From Candidatus Hodarchaeota archaeon (GTDB lineage Archaea; Asgardarchaeota; Heimdallarchaeia; Hodarchaeales; YT1-039), in contig JAEOTF010000246.1 in the NCBI GenBank assembly GCA_016840025.1, positions 1 to 21,537 on the forward strand: a stretch of 21,537 nucleotides of DNA. The letters are read 5' to 3'. Below are positions 7,528 to 15,156 of this stretch, piece by piece; the first letter of the stretch is position 1, and the number at the start of each line of letters is the position of its first letter. The notes under the pieces are model-generated. The model ran no database searches. It was not told where the DNA came from and saw only the letters and a list, made by a program, of their open reading frames with translations. The position numbers were made by a program, and so were the translations under genes.

Positions 7528-8379
7528 TTAGTTACTGTTACTCTGAACTTGCTTTCGCTTATTAACAATCTCTGCAAAAGAAGTTGTCTTGGTAAATGCC
7601 TTGGGTCGTTGTCTTCCCTTAGTTCTTTGTCCCCATTGTAGTTCATAATCTTGCATCAGATCTTTTACTTTTTTACGTAGTGTTACATTATGTTTGAACC
7701 AACTCATAGCAAAATCGAAGAAAAACGGACTAAAAAGTGAACCTTTTGAATCGATTAATGTAGGTAGGTGAGACTGGAGATCTATTAACCAAATTTTTGC
7801 TTCTTGATCTTCTTCGAATAGTGCTTTCTTCTGGAGTTTAATAAATAATTTTTGAAAGTCATTACCAGGTTTTTGACCACTTAATAGCTGTTTAACCTGA
7901 GCTATTAACTCTTTATTTGAGCTGATTGCCTCAATTGGATCTTCTAAGCAAGGTAGGAGTTCATATAATTTTGTTGCATACTTATCATGAAGTAGTGGGG
8001 GATTTGAGACTTTTTTCTCAGGAAAGAGTCGCTTCTCATAATCTATAATTATTTCTTCCAATTTAGAGATTAGTCGAAACCAACGAAGACTAAATGAATG
8101 CATCATCACTCCAATCGATACATTCTGAGAGACTGTAAGTCTTCCTAGGTTATTTTGGATGTAACGTAATAAAAGACGTGCATTTTCATTCTTTTTGAAT
8201 GTTGCACTTTGAAAGAGGTTATAAACCATTTCCGCTAAGAGTGACCCTCCTTCTGAGCTACCCTTTTCTAATGCTTTCTCAACAATTGATTCTAGCTGAG
8301 TAGATAATCGCATAAGATCAGCAGTTTCAATTTCTTCGATCATTTGCCTAGTCTCACGAATGTCTAATTGATATTCCAT
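7528..8379 (-). CDS. Helical protein of unknown function
   Basis: 283 residues, not recognised. The composition is helical throughout, rich in Leu, Lys and Glu, with no membrane segment, signal peptide or Cys pair. Aromatic patches stand out: SFSLRWFRLISKLEEI near 95-110 and FFFDFAMSWFKHN near 220-232. The pair looks like two similar helical repeats, each ending in an aromatic-Trp-Phe stretch. The C-terminal 40 residues are basic (QRTKGRQRPKAF) and could touch nucleic acid. The ATG at 8379 follows an AT-rich, TATA-like ttatattttaaaa only about 20 bases upstream and has no Shine-Dalgarno site, so a nearly leaderless transcript is likely. It lies on the same strand as the methyltransferase operon but 239 bases before it, so it is probably a separate unit; functional linkage is possible but unproven. 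Confidence 0.7.
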   Translation of the reverse strand: MEYQLDIRETRQMIEEIETADLMRLSTQLESIVEKALEKGSSEGGSLLAEMVYNLFQSATFKKNENARLLLRYIQNNLGRLTVSQNVSIGVMMHSFSLRWFRLISKLEEIIIDYEKRLFPEKKVSNPPLLHDKYATKLYELLPCLEDPIEAISSNKELIAQVKQLLSGQKPGNDFQKLFIKLQKKALFEEDQEAKIWLIDLQSHLPTLIDSKGSLFSPFFFDFAMSWFKHNVTLRKKVKDLMQDYELQWGQRTKGRQRPKAFTKTTSFAEIVNKRKQVQSNSN

Positions 8380-8987
8380 TATATGATTTTAAAATATAAG
8401 TCCAGAAAAAAAGGCAAATGTTCCCAAAAATATCATAAAGAAATATGTGGTCAAATATTTCAAATGTAGTCAATAAATATAGTATCACGATAAAATAGGA
8501 AAAATTACTCTCTACAAAGAAAAAAAAAGGGGGAGAACAACACGCGTCAGTGTCCTCGGTGCTTGTCTGTTTTGTACGCTTATACACTGGTTACGTTTTG
8601 TACGTTTGTACGCTTGTACGCTTATGCGTCTATCTAAACCTCATTAATTCATTTTTAATTATTATTTTCTCATAAAAATTAGAAAGGTTTCCTTCGTTAA
8701 ATCACTTGATTAGGATAACTACAAAATTATATATCTATGAAAGAATTAATGGTGTTTTTTACGAGAAGACTAAAGAATCATCAATATTAAGTATTAAACC
8801 TTATTACTTGCTCATTTATAAGTAAGACAGAAATTAACAGTGAATCTTATGGAAGTATAATTTTCTAACCTTATACACAACATTTTTTAACTCTTCAATA
8901 TCAATTTTTAACCATTCACCCCATCTAAATTACAACATATTACCTATAACAATAAAAAATTACTAATTGACATTAGGAGTTATTTAC
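8380..8987. other. Long AT-rich intergenic region
   Basis: No convincing gene is present. From left to right it holds: the TATA-like stretch for the helical gene on the minus strand; a run of nine A followed by five G at 8520-8533, read as C5-T9 on the minus strand and possibly a termination signal; a patch with an 8-bp tandem repeat (8571-8628); and about 330 bases of very AT-rich sequence. At the right end acctataacaataaa (8942-8956) may be the TATA box of the Lrp-type gene, whose Shine-Dalgarno taggag lies at 8974-8979. The hydrophobic antisense frame at 8354-8587 is low-complexity and overlaps the neighbouring gene's start. Confidence 0.5.
8571..8628. repeat. 8-bp tandem repeat with an isolated copy
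   Basis: Four contiguous octamers run from 8597 to 8628: TTTGTACG, TTTGTACG, CTTGTACG, CTTATGCG. An isolated copy, TTTGTACG, sits at 8571-8578. Both the isolated copy and the last full match are followed by CTTAT. The patch is less AT-rich than its surroundings. It could be a protein-binding array, part of a small RNA on the minus strand, or simple slippage. Confidence 0.7.
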
Positions 8988-9554
8988 ATGGATGATAAAG
9001 ATAGAAAAATTCTGAGTGTTCTCCAACAAGATGGTAGGGTAACATTAAGTGAGCTAGGTAAACAAATTGGAATTACACATGTTGCAGTACGAAAACGGTT
9101 GAAAAAACTTCTTGAATCCGACTCTCCTGTAATTAAAATTGGTGCTAGTCTATCTACAACTCAAGTTGGCCTTCATTTCGCGGTTGTTATAGCTGAATTA
9201 GAGAATATTGCAGATTTGACCAAAGTTTATGAACGTTTCAAGGATTGTCCACGACTAATTTTCTTTGCTCCGGTGGTAGGCAGCCATAATCTATTCGCTA
9301 TGTTTGTAGGTGAAGATTTCGGCTCTATTCAAGCAATTTCTGGATTCTGTTCATTTCGAACAATGAAAGAGGTTCGAAAATCTGAAGTATTTGTGGGTAC
9401 TAAACCCGTCTATCCACATTTTCTTTCAGTTCCTGTTCCAGCTGAACACAATGCTAAAATGGCTGCTTGTGGCCTTTCATGTGGTGAATGCACAGAGTTT
9501 CGTAAAAACTGTGTCGGTTGCCCTGGAACTATTGATTATATTGGAAAACTCTAG
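8988..9554 (+). CDS. Lrp/AsnC-family regulator with C-terminal cysteine cluster
   Basis: 188 residues. The N-terminus is a typical AsnC-type helix-turn-helix (DDKDRKILSVLQQDGR, then the SELGKQIGITHVAVRKRLKKL recognition region), followed by the ligand-sensing/oligomerisation domain up to about residue 145. The last 30 residues are unusual: Cys 161, 165, 168, 175 and 178 (CGLSCGEC...CVGCPG), a pattern like a metal or Fe-S site that also resembles the start of DUF3795-type Cys motifs. This suggests a regulator that responds to metal or redox state (inference). The ATG at 8988 is preceded by TAGGAG eight bases upstream; the in-frame TTG at 8967 lies before that site and is unlikely to be used. 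It converges on a thioredoxin gene 73 bases away. A T-rich stretch near 9594-9628 separates them. Confidence 0.88.
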   Translation: MDDKDRKILSVLQQDGRVTLSELGKQIGITHVAVRKRLKKLLESDSPVIKIGASLSTTQVGLHFAVVIAELENIADLTKVYERFKDCPRLIFFAPVVGSHNLFAMFVGEDFGSIQAISGFCSFRTMKEVRKSEVFVGTKPVYPHFLSVPVPAEHNAKMAACGLSCGECTEFRKNCVGCPGTIDYIGKL

Positions 9555-9627
9555 ACAAGCAATAGATGGCATTACTATTGATTATAGATAAAATTATTCC
9601 TTCCCGTATTTTCTCTTGTATTTTAAC

Positions 9628-9981
9628 TTAAAGGTAGGCTGTGAAAGTAGCTTTAGATGCTTCTTTTATCCCTAATGCTCTTTTCAGATTTGATTCTAGC
9701 TTTTCCATATTAGCGCCTACAATTTTTGACAGGATTTTTTTCCCTCGAAGTATAAAGAATGATGGGACACCCGTCACTCCTAAAGATTGTGTAATATATG
9801 CTTCTTGGTCTACATTAATCTTAAGAAATTCAGCCTTATCAGAATATTTTCTAGCAAGAGCTTCATAATAAGGTGCGGCCGCACGACATGGCATACACCA
9901 GTCTGCATACATATCAACAACAACAGGCTTATCAGTTGTTTCAAGAATCCTTAAAAATTCCTTTCCATCAACAGTTTGCAT
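9628..9981 (-). CDS. Thioredoxin-like disulfide oxidoreductase
   Basis: 117 residues, normal thioredoxin length, no signal peptide, so cytosolic. It reduces protein disulfides through the active site WCMPC (Trp28, Cys29, Cys32); the usual glycine is replaced by methionine, which may shift the redox potential or partner choice. Asp23 in the strand before the active site and the cis-proline (TGVP, Pro73) are present, as is the KINVDQE stretch. The ATG at 9981 follows TGAGGA at good spacing, and a TATA-like ctatataag lies about 45 bases upstream. It converges on the Lrp-type regulator with a Cys cluster, which may hint at a shared redox theme. The C-terminal tail (EASKATFTAYL) extends slightly past the fold. 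Confidence 0.92.
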   Translation of the reverse strand: MQTVDGKEFLRILETTDKPVVVDMYADWCMPCRAAAPYYEALARKYSDKAEFLKINVDQEAYITQSLGVTGVPSFFILRGKKILSKIVGANMEKLESNLKRALGIKEASKATFTAYL

Positions 9982-10018
9982 TTTTGTATCCTCATAATTT
10001 GCCTTACGTAGTATTGTT

Positions 10019-10030
10019 AGCTTATATAGA
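10019..10030 (-). promoter_or_regulatory. Putative TATA box of the thioredoxin gene
   Basis: On the minus strand, ttctatataag follows a T-rich tract and lies about 40-50 bases before the ATG at 9981. This leaves room for a short leader carrying the GAGGA ribosome site. Confidence 0.45.
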
Positions 10031-10166
10031 AAAAATCTTCTAATATTCTTGAGATTAATTTTAATAAAACAAAACTCAAAACTAATTAGTATATTACCAA
10101 TAAATGCCCATTCAATTAGAAAAATTCAAGTTATAATCTATTTACTTCATTTAATTGGTGAACTCA

Positions 10167-10430
10167 ATGTCTGATACACTCGATTCTCAAAAATTGATTT
10201 CTTATGCCAATAACTCCATCAAACATCTAAGTCAAAAGTTTAAGGCCTTTACTGAATTGGTTTATTCAACCGATCCTGATACTGCCATTTTAAGAATGAA
10301 CAGAGTAGCAAATTTGCTTAATATTGCTCAAATCGTAATGGAGCGGAATTTAAGCGAAGAAGAGTGGCAGGAACTTATTATTTCTCTCGGTAGATTAAAA
10401 ACTGCTAACCGTTTACCTTTAAAAGGGTAA
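10167..10430 (+). CDS. Small helical protein of unknown function
   Basis: 87 residues from the ATG at 10167, which has GGTGA five bases upstream. The frame runs back to a TTG at 10155, but that codon overlaps the ribosome site, so the ATG is preferred. The protein is helical, without Cys pairs, membrane segments or recognisable motifs; the middle (about 40-60) has an AxxxMNRVANLLNIAQIVMERN amphipathic stretch that could mediate dimerisation. A TATA-like ttataatcta lies at 10131-10140. It is divergent from thioredoxin and converges on the surface-protein gene with only 18 bases between them. Function unknown; a real gene is supported by the ribosome site, the promoter and balanced composition. 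Confidence 0.6.
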   Translation: MSDTLDSQKLISYANNSIKHLSQKFKAFTELVYSTDPDTAILRMNRVANLLNIAQIVMERNLSEEEWQELIISLGRLKTANRLPLKG

Positions 10431-10448
10431 AATATATAAGAATCCTGA

Positions 10449-12029
10449 TTAAATTTTATATCTTGCTCTTTCTAACCATTTCAATCGTATAAATCCTGCC
10501 ACTAAGACAATAACAACAGCAATTGCGCTAAGCGCCAAAAAAACAGCAATAAAAAATGTTTCAGGCCATTTTCCAACAAATATTACTGAGATTTCAGGGC
10601 ATTGATAAGTAATTTTGCTACAATCTTCACATTCTTCCATAAGTGATAATCCTACTTTTATGATTCCTTCCTGCCTTTCTCCTGCATCTAAGGCTAATTC
10701 GTGTGGATTAATTAAAAATATTCGTTCGATATAATATATCCATGATTCTTCTGTTCGATTAGGACTTATTTTTGCTTCTGGGATAACATCATATTCTTCT
10801 TTTCCAGAAGTAACTGTTCCCCAACCCATTTCAATGGTAATTGATTCCCATTTGATATCTCCTTGAACACCATATATTAGAATGGTTAAAAGATTATCCT
10901 TGTTCTCAAACCACTCTGAAGATGTTTTCAGTTGGTAAAAAGCACTGGATCTTCCTATGTAAATCAATCCTTCCCGAGGATTGTCTGTAAAGTTGTATAA
11001 TTTTCCCGAATTGTTGTCAATAGCTTCTTTCGCGAATAGGTTCGTAGATATAACTTCAAAGTAATAGTTTTCCCCATTCTCAAGAGTTAAATTTATTGTA
11101 TGATTTTGAGTAAGTCTATAGCTCCTTGTTATATTCCATAACTCTTTAGTTTTTCCGTACCGGATTTTACCTATGCACATATCATTCGTGGTCCATCGAA
11201 TAGTTGCGGTTTCATTACCTAAGGTATATGATACATCTGATATACTTGGAAAATGGATTTGACTTGTATAATAAGGATCATTACTGAGAGCAAAGTTCAA
11301 AAGGTTTATTCCGAGTCCTTGATCCTTGTCAGCGTCAACTTGCGCGATCCACATCATAATACTAGTTTGACTAACAATCCATTTTCCTAGACCGTATTGA
11401 CTCTCCAATAGTATAGGAATCCCTCCTACAGTACCAAGAACACTCCATTCAGAGGATATTGTAAGAATTTTATGGGGACAGATAATTTCTGGTAGATAAT
11501 TAATGAGATCAACAGGTTGATGGAGAAGTGGGTGTGTTAGAGCATAATTTGTTGGTTCAGGGGTAAAAGTGCCATTGATCCCTTCTGAGCCTAGTGTAAG
11601 GTTGTGAACAAGGAAATTTTCTTGCCAACCAATTGAATCCATCGCTAGACTAATAACAATCCCTCCTAGTGCAACATAAGTTTTAAGCTCCTGAAAATTC
11701 TGGTATAAATCTTCATTAATCATGTAAGCATCTCTATCAATGAAAATCACAGAGAAACCACTCAGCTGATTTAGTGTAAAATTCTCAATAGTAGTATACT
11801 GAATATTAAGTCTTTTAAGTGTTGTATTAATAATCCCTGTTCCTAAAACTACCCCTATTGTAGAATTAATATCATAAAAACCCTTTTGATCTAATGAGTC
11901 TATAGAAAAAAATGAAGCGGTTAGACTATCCGTGGTTGTTATATTATAAGATGGGAGTGATGTAAATCCTACAGCAGGCATTACAATCATGAGGATTCCC
12001 AAAAATATTAGCCCGTACCCTTTTTTCAT
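10449..12029 (-). CDS. Membrane-anchored surface protein with GATase-like and FN3-like domains
   Basis: 526 residues. An N-terminal signal peptide (MKKGYGLIFLGILMIVMPAVG) and one C-terminal membrane helix (about 495-517), followed by a short basic tail, place nearly all of it outside the cell. Residues about 60-260 look like a class-I glutamine-amidotransferase-like fold of the type used as a structural or binding domain (GFSVIFIDRD, LGGIVISLAM, LGKWIVSQTS); I see no Cys-His-Glu triad. Residues about 270-345 resemble a fibronectin type III-like module (ATIRWTTNDMCIGKIRYG, then YYFEVIS). A beta-rich region follows. Many N-x-S/T sequons (at least ten) fit N-glycosylation. The ATG at 12029 has GAGGG six bases upstream. 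It is divergent from the GTPase gene. Cargo or ligand unknown. Confidence 0.8.
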   Translation of the reverse strand: MKKGYGLIFLGILMIVMPAVGFTSLPSYNITTTDSLTASFFSIDSLDQKGFYDINSTIGVVLGTGIINTTLKRLNIQYTTIENFTLNQLSGFSVIFIDRDAYMINEDLYQNFQELKTYVALGGIVISLAMDSIGWQENFLVHNLTLGSEGINGTFTPEPTNYALTHPLLHQPVDLINYLPEIICPHKILTISSEWSVLGTVGGIPILLESQYGLGKWIVSQTSIMMWIAQVDADKDQGLGINLLNFALSNDPYYTSQIHFPSISDVSYTLGNETATIRWTTNDMCIGKIRYGKTKELWNITRSYRLTQNHTINLTLENGENYYFEVISTNLFAKEAIDNNSGKLYNFTDNPREGLIYIGRSSAFYQLKTSSEWFENKDNLLTILIYGVQGDIKWESITIEMGWGTVTSGKEEYDVIPEAKISPNRTEESWIYYIERIFLINPHELALDAGERQEGIIKVGLSLMEECEDCSKITYQCPEISVIFVGKWPETFFIAVFLALSAIAVVIVLVAGFIRLKWLERARYKI

Positions 12030-12150
12030 GCATAGCCCTCTAGTGGTTACTTTTCATTATATTACTGAAAGCGAACTAAAATGAATGTCCATATAAGCGA
12101 ATCTTTATTTTCTCCTTTTTTTTACTTTTATTGTATGAAAATACTGTTGA

Positions 12151-13827
12151 GTGTGCATTCTTTTGTGTGCATTTTTTCTACGGGATGATACGCCTACATT
12201 AAAAATGGCAATCACGGGAGAAGCGTGTGCGGGTAAATCCAGTTTGTGGCGAAGATACAAATATAATACCTTTGATGAATATCTTCCTTCCACAATCGGA
12301 ATGGACGCAACAGAATTTAAGTTTCTTCTTCAAAAAAAACCCTTAAGAATAGTTTTATTTGATTTAGCTGGGCAACAACAGTCTTATTTCATTCGTCAGA
12401 TACTTTACAGGGGAACAGTAGGCGTAGCTATTGTTTTTGACATTTCATCAGAAGTCTCTATTGAAACTCTACCATTTTGGATACGAGAAGTCCAATTATT
12501 ATGTGGTGAAGTACCGATAGCGCTAATTGGTACAAAAGCCGATCTTGGAATATCCTCTTCTGAAACTAAAGTGAAAAATATGGCAAAATCACTTGGAGCT
12601 CCCTACATCCAGGCTTCTGCTAAGTTAGGGAACGGCTGCAATAGAGTTTTTGAAGTTCTTGCTGAACTTACAATACCGTTCCTCAACCAACAAATAGCTA
12701 AACTTTTACCCTATGCTATAACAGAAAAGAGCTTTTTAGCTTTAACTAAAAGATATCTTGAGGTGTTTAGTGGAATTCGAGTTCCTTTTACTGGTTATTT
12801 GACCCATTGCAGTCAGAAATACAGTTTAGAAACAATGAAACAACAATTCCTTATTACTGAATGTTCTGATATAAGTAATGAACTCCGAAGAATGATAGTA
12901 ACAATTTCACAAGATATACTTAAAATCGAGGAATTAGACTCTAAATCAAAATGGGAAATTCCTATAAATGAAGAGCAATATGAAACCATTTTTTCCGAAT
13001 CAAATCCCCGTAATAAAACTAAGCAACTACTTCACAGTCATCTGCTAGAAATACTATCTCTTACTAATCCGAATATGCATAAGAAAGACGCAACGACTTT
13101 TGAGATGGAAGCTTTAGAAGGAAAATTTCAAATAACCTCAACAGGCTTTCTCTATCAAGAAAATGAGGCATGTTGCTCGTGTGATTCTCCCTGTAAACAG
13201 TATCAAAAGTTAGGGCGGATTTCGGGTTTAGATTTACTTGACTTCATACGCAGGAATGATGGTGATCTTTTAACTCGATTTATTGATAAAAAAAAGGGAG
13301 ATCAAGAACTAGTACGGAGGCATTCTTCCGCTTTTCAGTTCGGTTTTTGTTTTAAGGAAGAAAAGGTACATTTTATTCAAGAAGATGGAAAATTCTGGTT
13401 AATAAAGGGAGATTTAAGATTTGAAATCAGCAAAGAAGAATTTTGTGCCTTTTGGTTTGCAAACTACAGAAAAAGGCCTTCTATAGTATTCATCCTAAAA
13501 CGAATAATTATTGAAAGTATGTTTGAAGCAGGAGTAGTTCAATTCTTGGAGAATCATGTTTGTATTAAAGGTAAACGACATAACTATCAGATTAACACCT
13601 CAAATGCAAGTGTTCAATTACTAGATGGACGGTATCGAAGAATTTGTATTATTCCTGCTTATCCAAAGCAGCGAAAAGGTTTTCTTCTTGTCCCTTCACA
13701 TTTTTTTCCTCTAATTGGGCAAAAAACCATTTTACTTTCCCCAATCGAAGCAGAAGTTATTGCAAAAATAGGATTGTTGGCTTATGATGATGAAATTGCT
13801 GATGAAACAATAATCAGTCAACTTTAG
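12151..13827 (+). CDS. Ras/Rab-like small GTPase with long C-terminal extension
   Basis: 558 residues if GTG 12151 is used. Residues 17-180 form a small GTPase domain: P-loop GEACAGKS (23-30), switch-I Thr in STIG (48), DLAGQ (71-75), TKAD replacing NKxD (128-131) and SAK (156-158). It should bind and hydrolyse GTP as a molecular switch; Gln75 stands where Ras has its catalytic Gln61. The remaining 380 residues match nothing I know and include a Cys cluster CCSCDSPC (341-348), perhaps metal-binding. No C-terminal prenylation motif is present. The start is unsettled: GTG 12151 or TTG 12163 are in frame, neither has a ribosome site, and an ATG at 12135 is out of frame. The beta-1 strand needs residues from about 16 on, so a start before 12196 is required. 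Such GTPases are typical of Asgard archaea, with relatives in bacteria. Confidence 0.85.
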   Translation: MCILLCAFFLRDDTPTLKMAITGEACAGKSSLWRRYKYNTFDEYLPSTIGMDATEFKFLLQKKPLRIVLFDLAGQQQSYFIRQILYRGTVGVAIVFDISSEVSIETLPFWIREVQLLCGEVPIALIGTKADLGISSSETKVKNMAKSLGAPYIQASAKLGNGCNRVFEVLAELTIPFLNQQIAKLLPYAITEKSFLALTKRYLEVFSGIRVPFTGYLTHCSQKYSLETMKQQFLITECSDISNELRRMIVTISQDILKIEELDSKSKWEIPINEEQYETIFSESNPRNKTKQLLHSHLLEILSLTNPNMHKKDATTFEMEALEGKFQITSTGFLYQENEACCSCDSPCKQYQKLGRISGLDLLDFIRRNDGDLLTRFIDKKKGDQELVRRHSSAFQFGFCFKEEKVHFIQEDGKFWLIKGDLRFEISKEEFCAFWFANYRKRPSIVFILKRIIIESMFEAGVVQFLENHVCIKGKRHNYQINTSNASVQLLDGRYRRICIIPAYPKQRKGFLLVPSHFFPLIGQKTILLSPIEAEVIAKIGLLAYDDEIADETIISQL

Positions 13828-13848
13828 CGAATTTTTTAATAACTTTTA
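13828..13848 (+). terminator. T-rich termination stretch after the GTPase gene
   Basis: The stop at 13825-13827 is followed at once by a run of six T and a further T-rich patch (aattttttaataactttta) on the coding strand, typical of archaeal oligo-T termination. The 150 bases beyond it are AT-rich and lead into the next gene. Confidence 0.35.
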
Positions 13849-14002
13849 TCCTAAAGAAAAAATATTACTTAAGGTTGATTGAGAAATTGCTAAAATGGGA
13901 ACATAAGCTAATAATAAACTGCATCAATCCCCAAAAAACCATATCATCAATAAATCGCGATAATTTTATGATGAATAAAAATTATGATTCTAAATAAGCT
14001 CT

Positions 14003-14722
14003 ATGATGATGGCTCCTATGAATAGTTCAAGGAAAGAATACGAACAGATAATAGTGGAAAATCTGGAATCAATAAAGAATAGAATACAGCGTTTTATAAA
14101 GAATTTTGATCAAAGGGTTACAATAGTGGCTGTATCCAAAAAAATGGTTCCTTGGAAAATAAATACCGCTTTAACTGCTGGTCAACATGTTTTTGGGGAA
14201 AGTTATATTCAAGAAGCAGCAAACAAGATTCCCTCTCTCCCAAAAGAGATAGAATGGCATATGGTTGGGCATCTACAACGAAATAAGGCCAAAAAGGCGG
14301 TTATGATGTTTAACATGATACAATCTATAGATTCAATTCGTCTCGCAACAGAAATCGAACGACGATGCAAAAATCTAGGAAAAAAAATTCGAGGACTTAT
14401 TCAGGTTAATATATCGGGAGTTAAAAACCAATTTGGAGTGCAACTACACGAAATTCCACAGATTCTACAGGAACTTTCAGATTTACGTTTTCTTCAGATT
14501 GAGGGATTAATGGCAATAGGCCCTATGACAACTACTGTAAAAGTACGTAAAACATATAGTGCATTATTTAATGAATTTCAAAGACTACAAAAACTAGAAT
14601 TCGGTGAAATTAAACTTAAAACACTATCTTTAGGTATGAGTAATGATTTTGAAGTTGCAGTCAGTGAAGGTAGCACAATGGTAAGAATAGGAACTGCAAT
14701 TTTCGGTAGACGTTCTATGTGA
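14003..14722 (+). CDS. yggS: YggS/PLPBP-family pyridoxal phosphate-binding protein
   Basis: 239 residues, the usual family length. These single-domain TIM-barrel proteins bind pyridoxal 5'-phosphate and keep its free level and amino/keto-acid metabolism in balance; they have no known enzymatic reaction. Hallmarks are VAVSK with the PLP Lys46, FGESYIQE (64-71), WHMVGHLQRNK (85-95), QVNISG, LMAIGP, and the closing SLGMSNDFEVAV...GSTMVRIGTAIFG phosphate-binding region. The residues after the lysine read SKKMVP rather than the usual SKTKP. Three ATGs lie together at 14003, 14006 and 14009 and another at 14018; no Shine-Dalgarno site precedes them, so leaderless translation is likely and the exact start is uncertain by a few residues. 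It stands alone between a T-rich stretch and a gene-free region, so it is probably monocistronic. Confidence 0.95.
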   Translation: MMMAPMNSSRKEYEQIIVENLESIKNRIQRFIKNFDQRVTIVAVSKKMVPWKINTALTAGQHVFGESYIQEAANKIPSLPKEIEWHMVGHLQRNKAKKAVMMFNMIQSIDSIRLATEIERRCKNLGKKIRGLIQVNISGVKNQFGVQLHEIPQILQELSDLRFLQIEGLMAIGPMTTTVKVRKTYSALFNEFQRLQKLEFGEIKLKTLSLGMSNDFEVAVSEGSTMVRIGTAIFGRRSM

Positions 14723-15156
14723 GCGAAAAAAACAATATTTATATGTATTTTTTGGCTTCTCCGACTACCTGCAGGTAGCGGATTCTCCTGACTCTTCCTG
14801 CACTCATGGAGAGAGTGAGAACAATCGAGGACGAGCCACCGCCCTGTTCATAACTTTCGTAGGCCAATTGACGTTTTCCTGAGCAAGTTTCATATTTACG
14901 GTCTGAGGAAGAACGTGTTAGCACGTTTCAAAGCGGATTACCTCACAGTGTTGTCCCCACTTTCCTATTTAAAGATCTAAATGATGAAAGAACGACCAAA
15001 TCATCCCCTACTTGAATAGGAGAGCTTTCTTGGACTTTATCTGGAGAGCAACTTTGGTTTATAACACTAGAAACTTCTAATTGTTTCACTCATCTCAACC
15101 TAATAGAAAATTGAAAAGGGATAAAAATAGTTGAAGAGATAGATTGACAAACTATC
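14723..15156. other. Gene-free, less AT-rich region with palindromes
   Basis: About 430 bases without a convincing gene. From 14755 to 14960 the base composition is clearly less AT-rich than around it. This patch contains a perfect 14-bp palindrome (14765-14778), an inverted repeat AACGTG-TTAG-CACGTT (14912-14927) and a direct repeat AGCGGATT at 14777-14784 and 14932-14939. Minus-strand frames in it are open for 35-60 codons and read somewhat like a basic protein tail, so a decayed mobile-element end or a structured RNA are both possible. The rest, up to the HExxH gene, shows nothing I recognise. Confidence 0.45.
14765..14778. repeat. Perfect 14-bp palindrome
   Basis: CTACCTGCAGGTAG is its own reverse complement. 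It lies about 45 bases after the yggS stop. It could be a dimeric regulator site, the base of a hairpin in RNA, or part of a mobile-element end; nothing further decides between these. Confidence 0.6.

Noticed and set aside
8354..8587. 77-codon hydrophobic minus-strand frame
   Set aside because: Low-complexity Phe/Ile-rich reading of AT-rich DNA; overlaps the start of the helical gene and has no ribosome site.
8967..8987. TTG start of the Lrp-type gene
   Set aside because: It lies upstream of the TAGGAG site that serves the ATG at 8988, and Lrp proteins begin near the DDKDRKIL stretch.
12105..12293. Basic 62-codon minus-strand frame opposite the GTPase start
   Set aside because: Antisense to the GTPase P-loop region; its Lys/Arg richness comes from T-rich DNA.
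14739..14924. 61-codon minus-strand frame after yggS
   Set aside because: No motif or ribosome site, and it overlaps palindromic sequence; kept only as part of the unexplained island.
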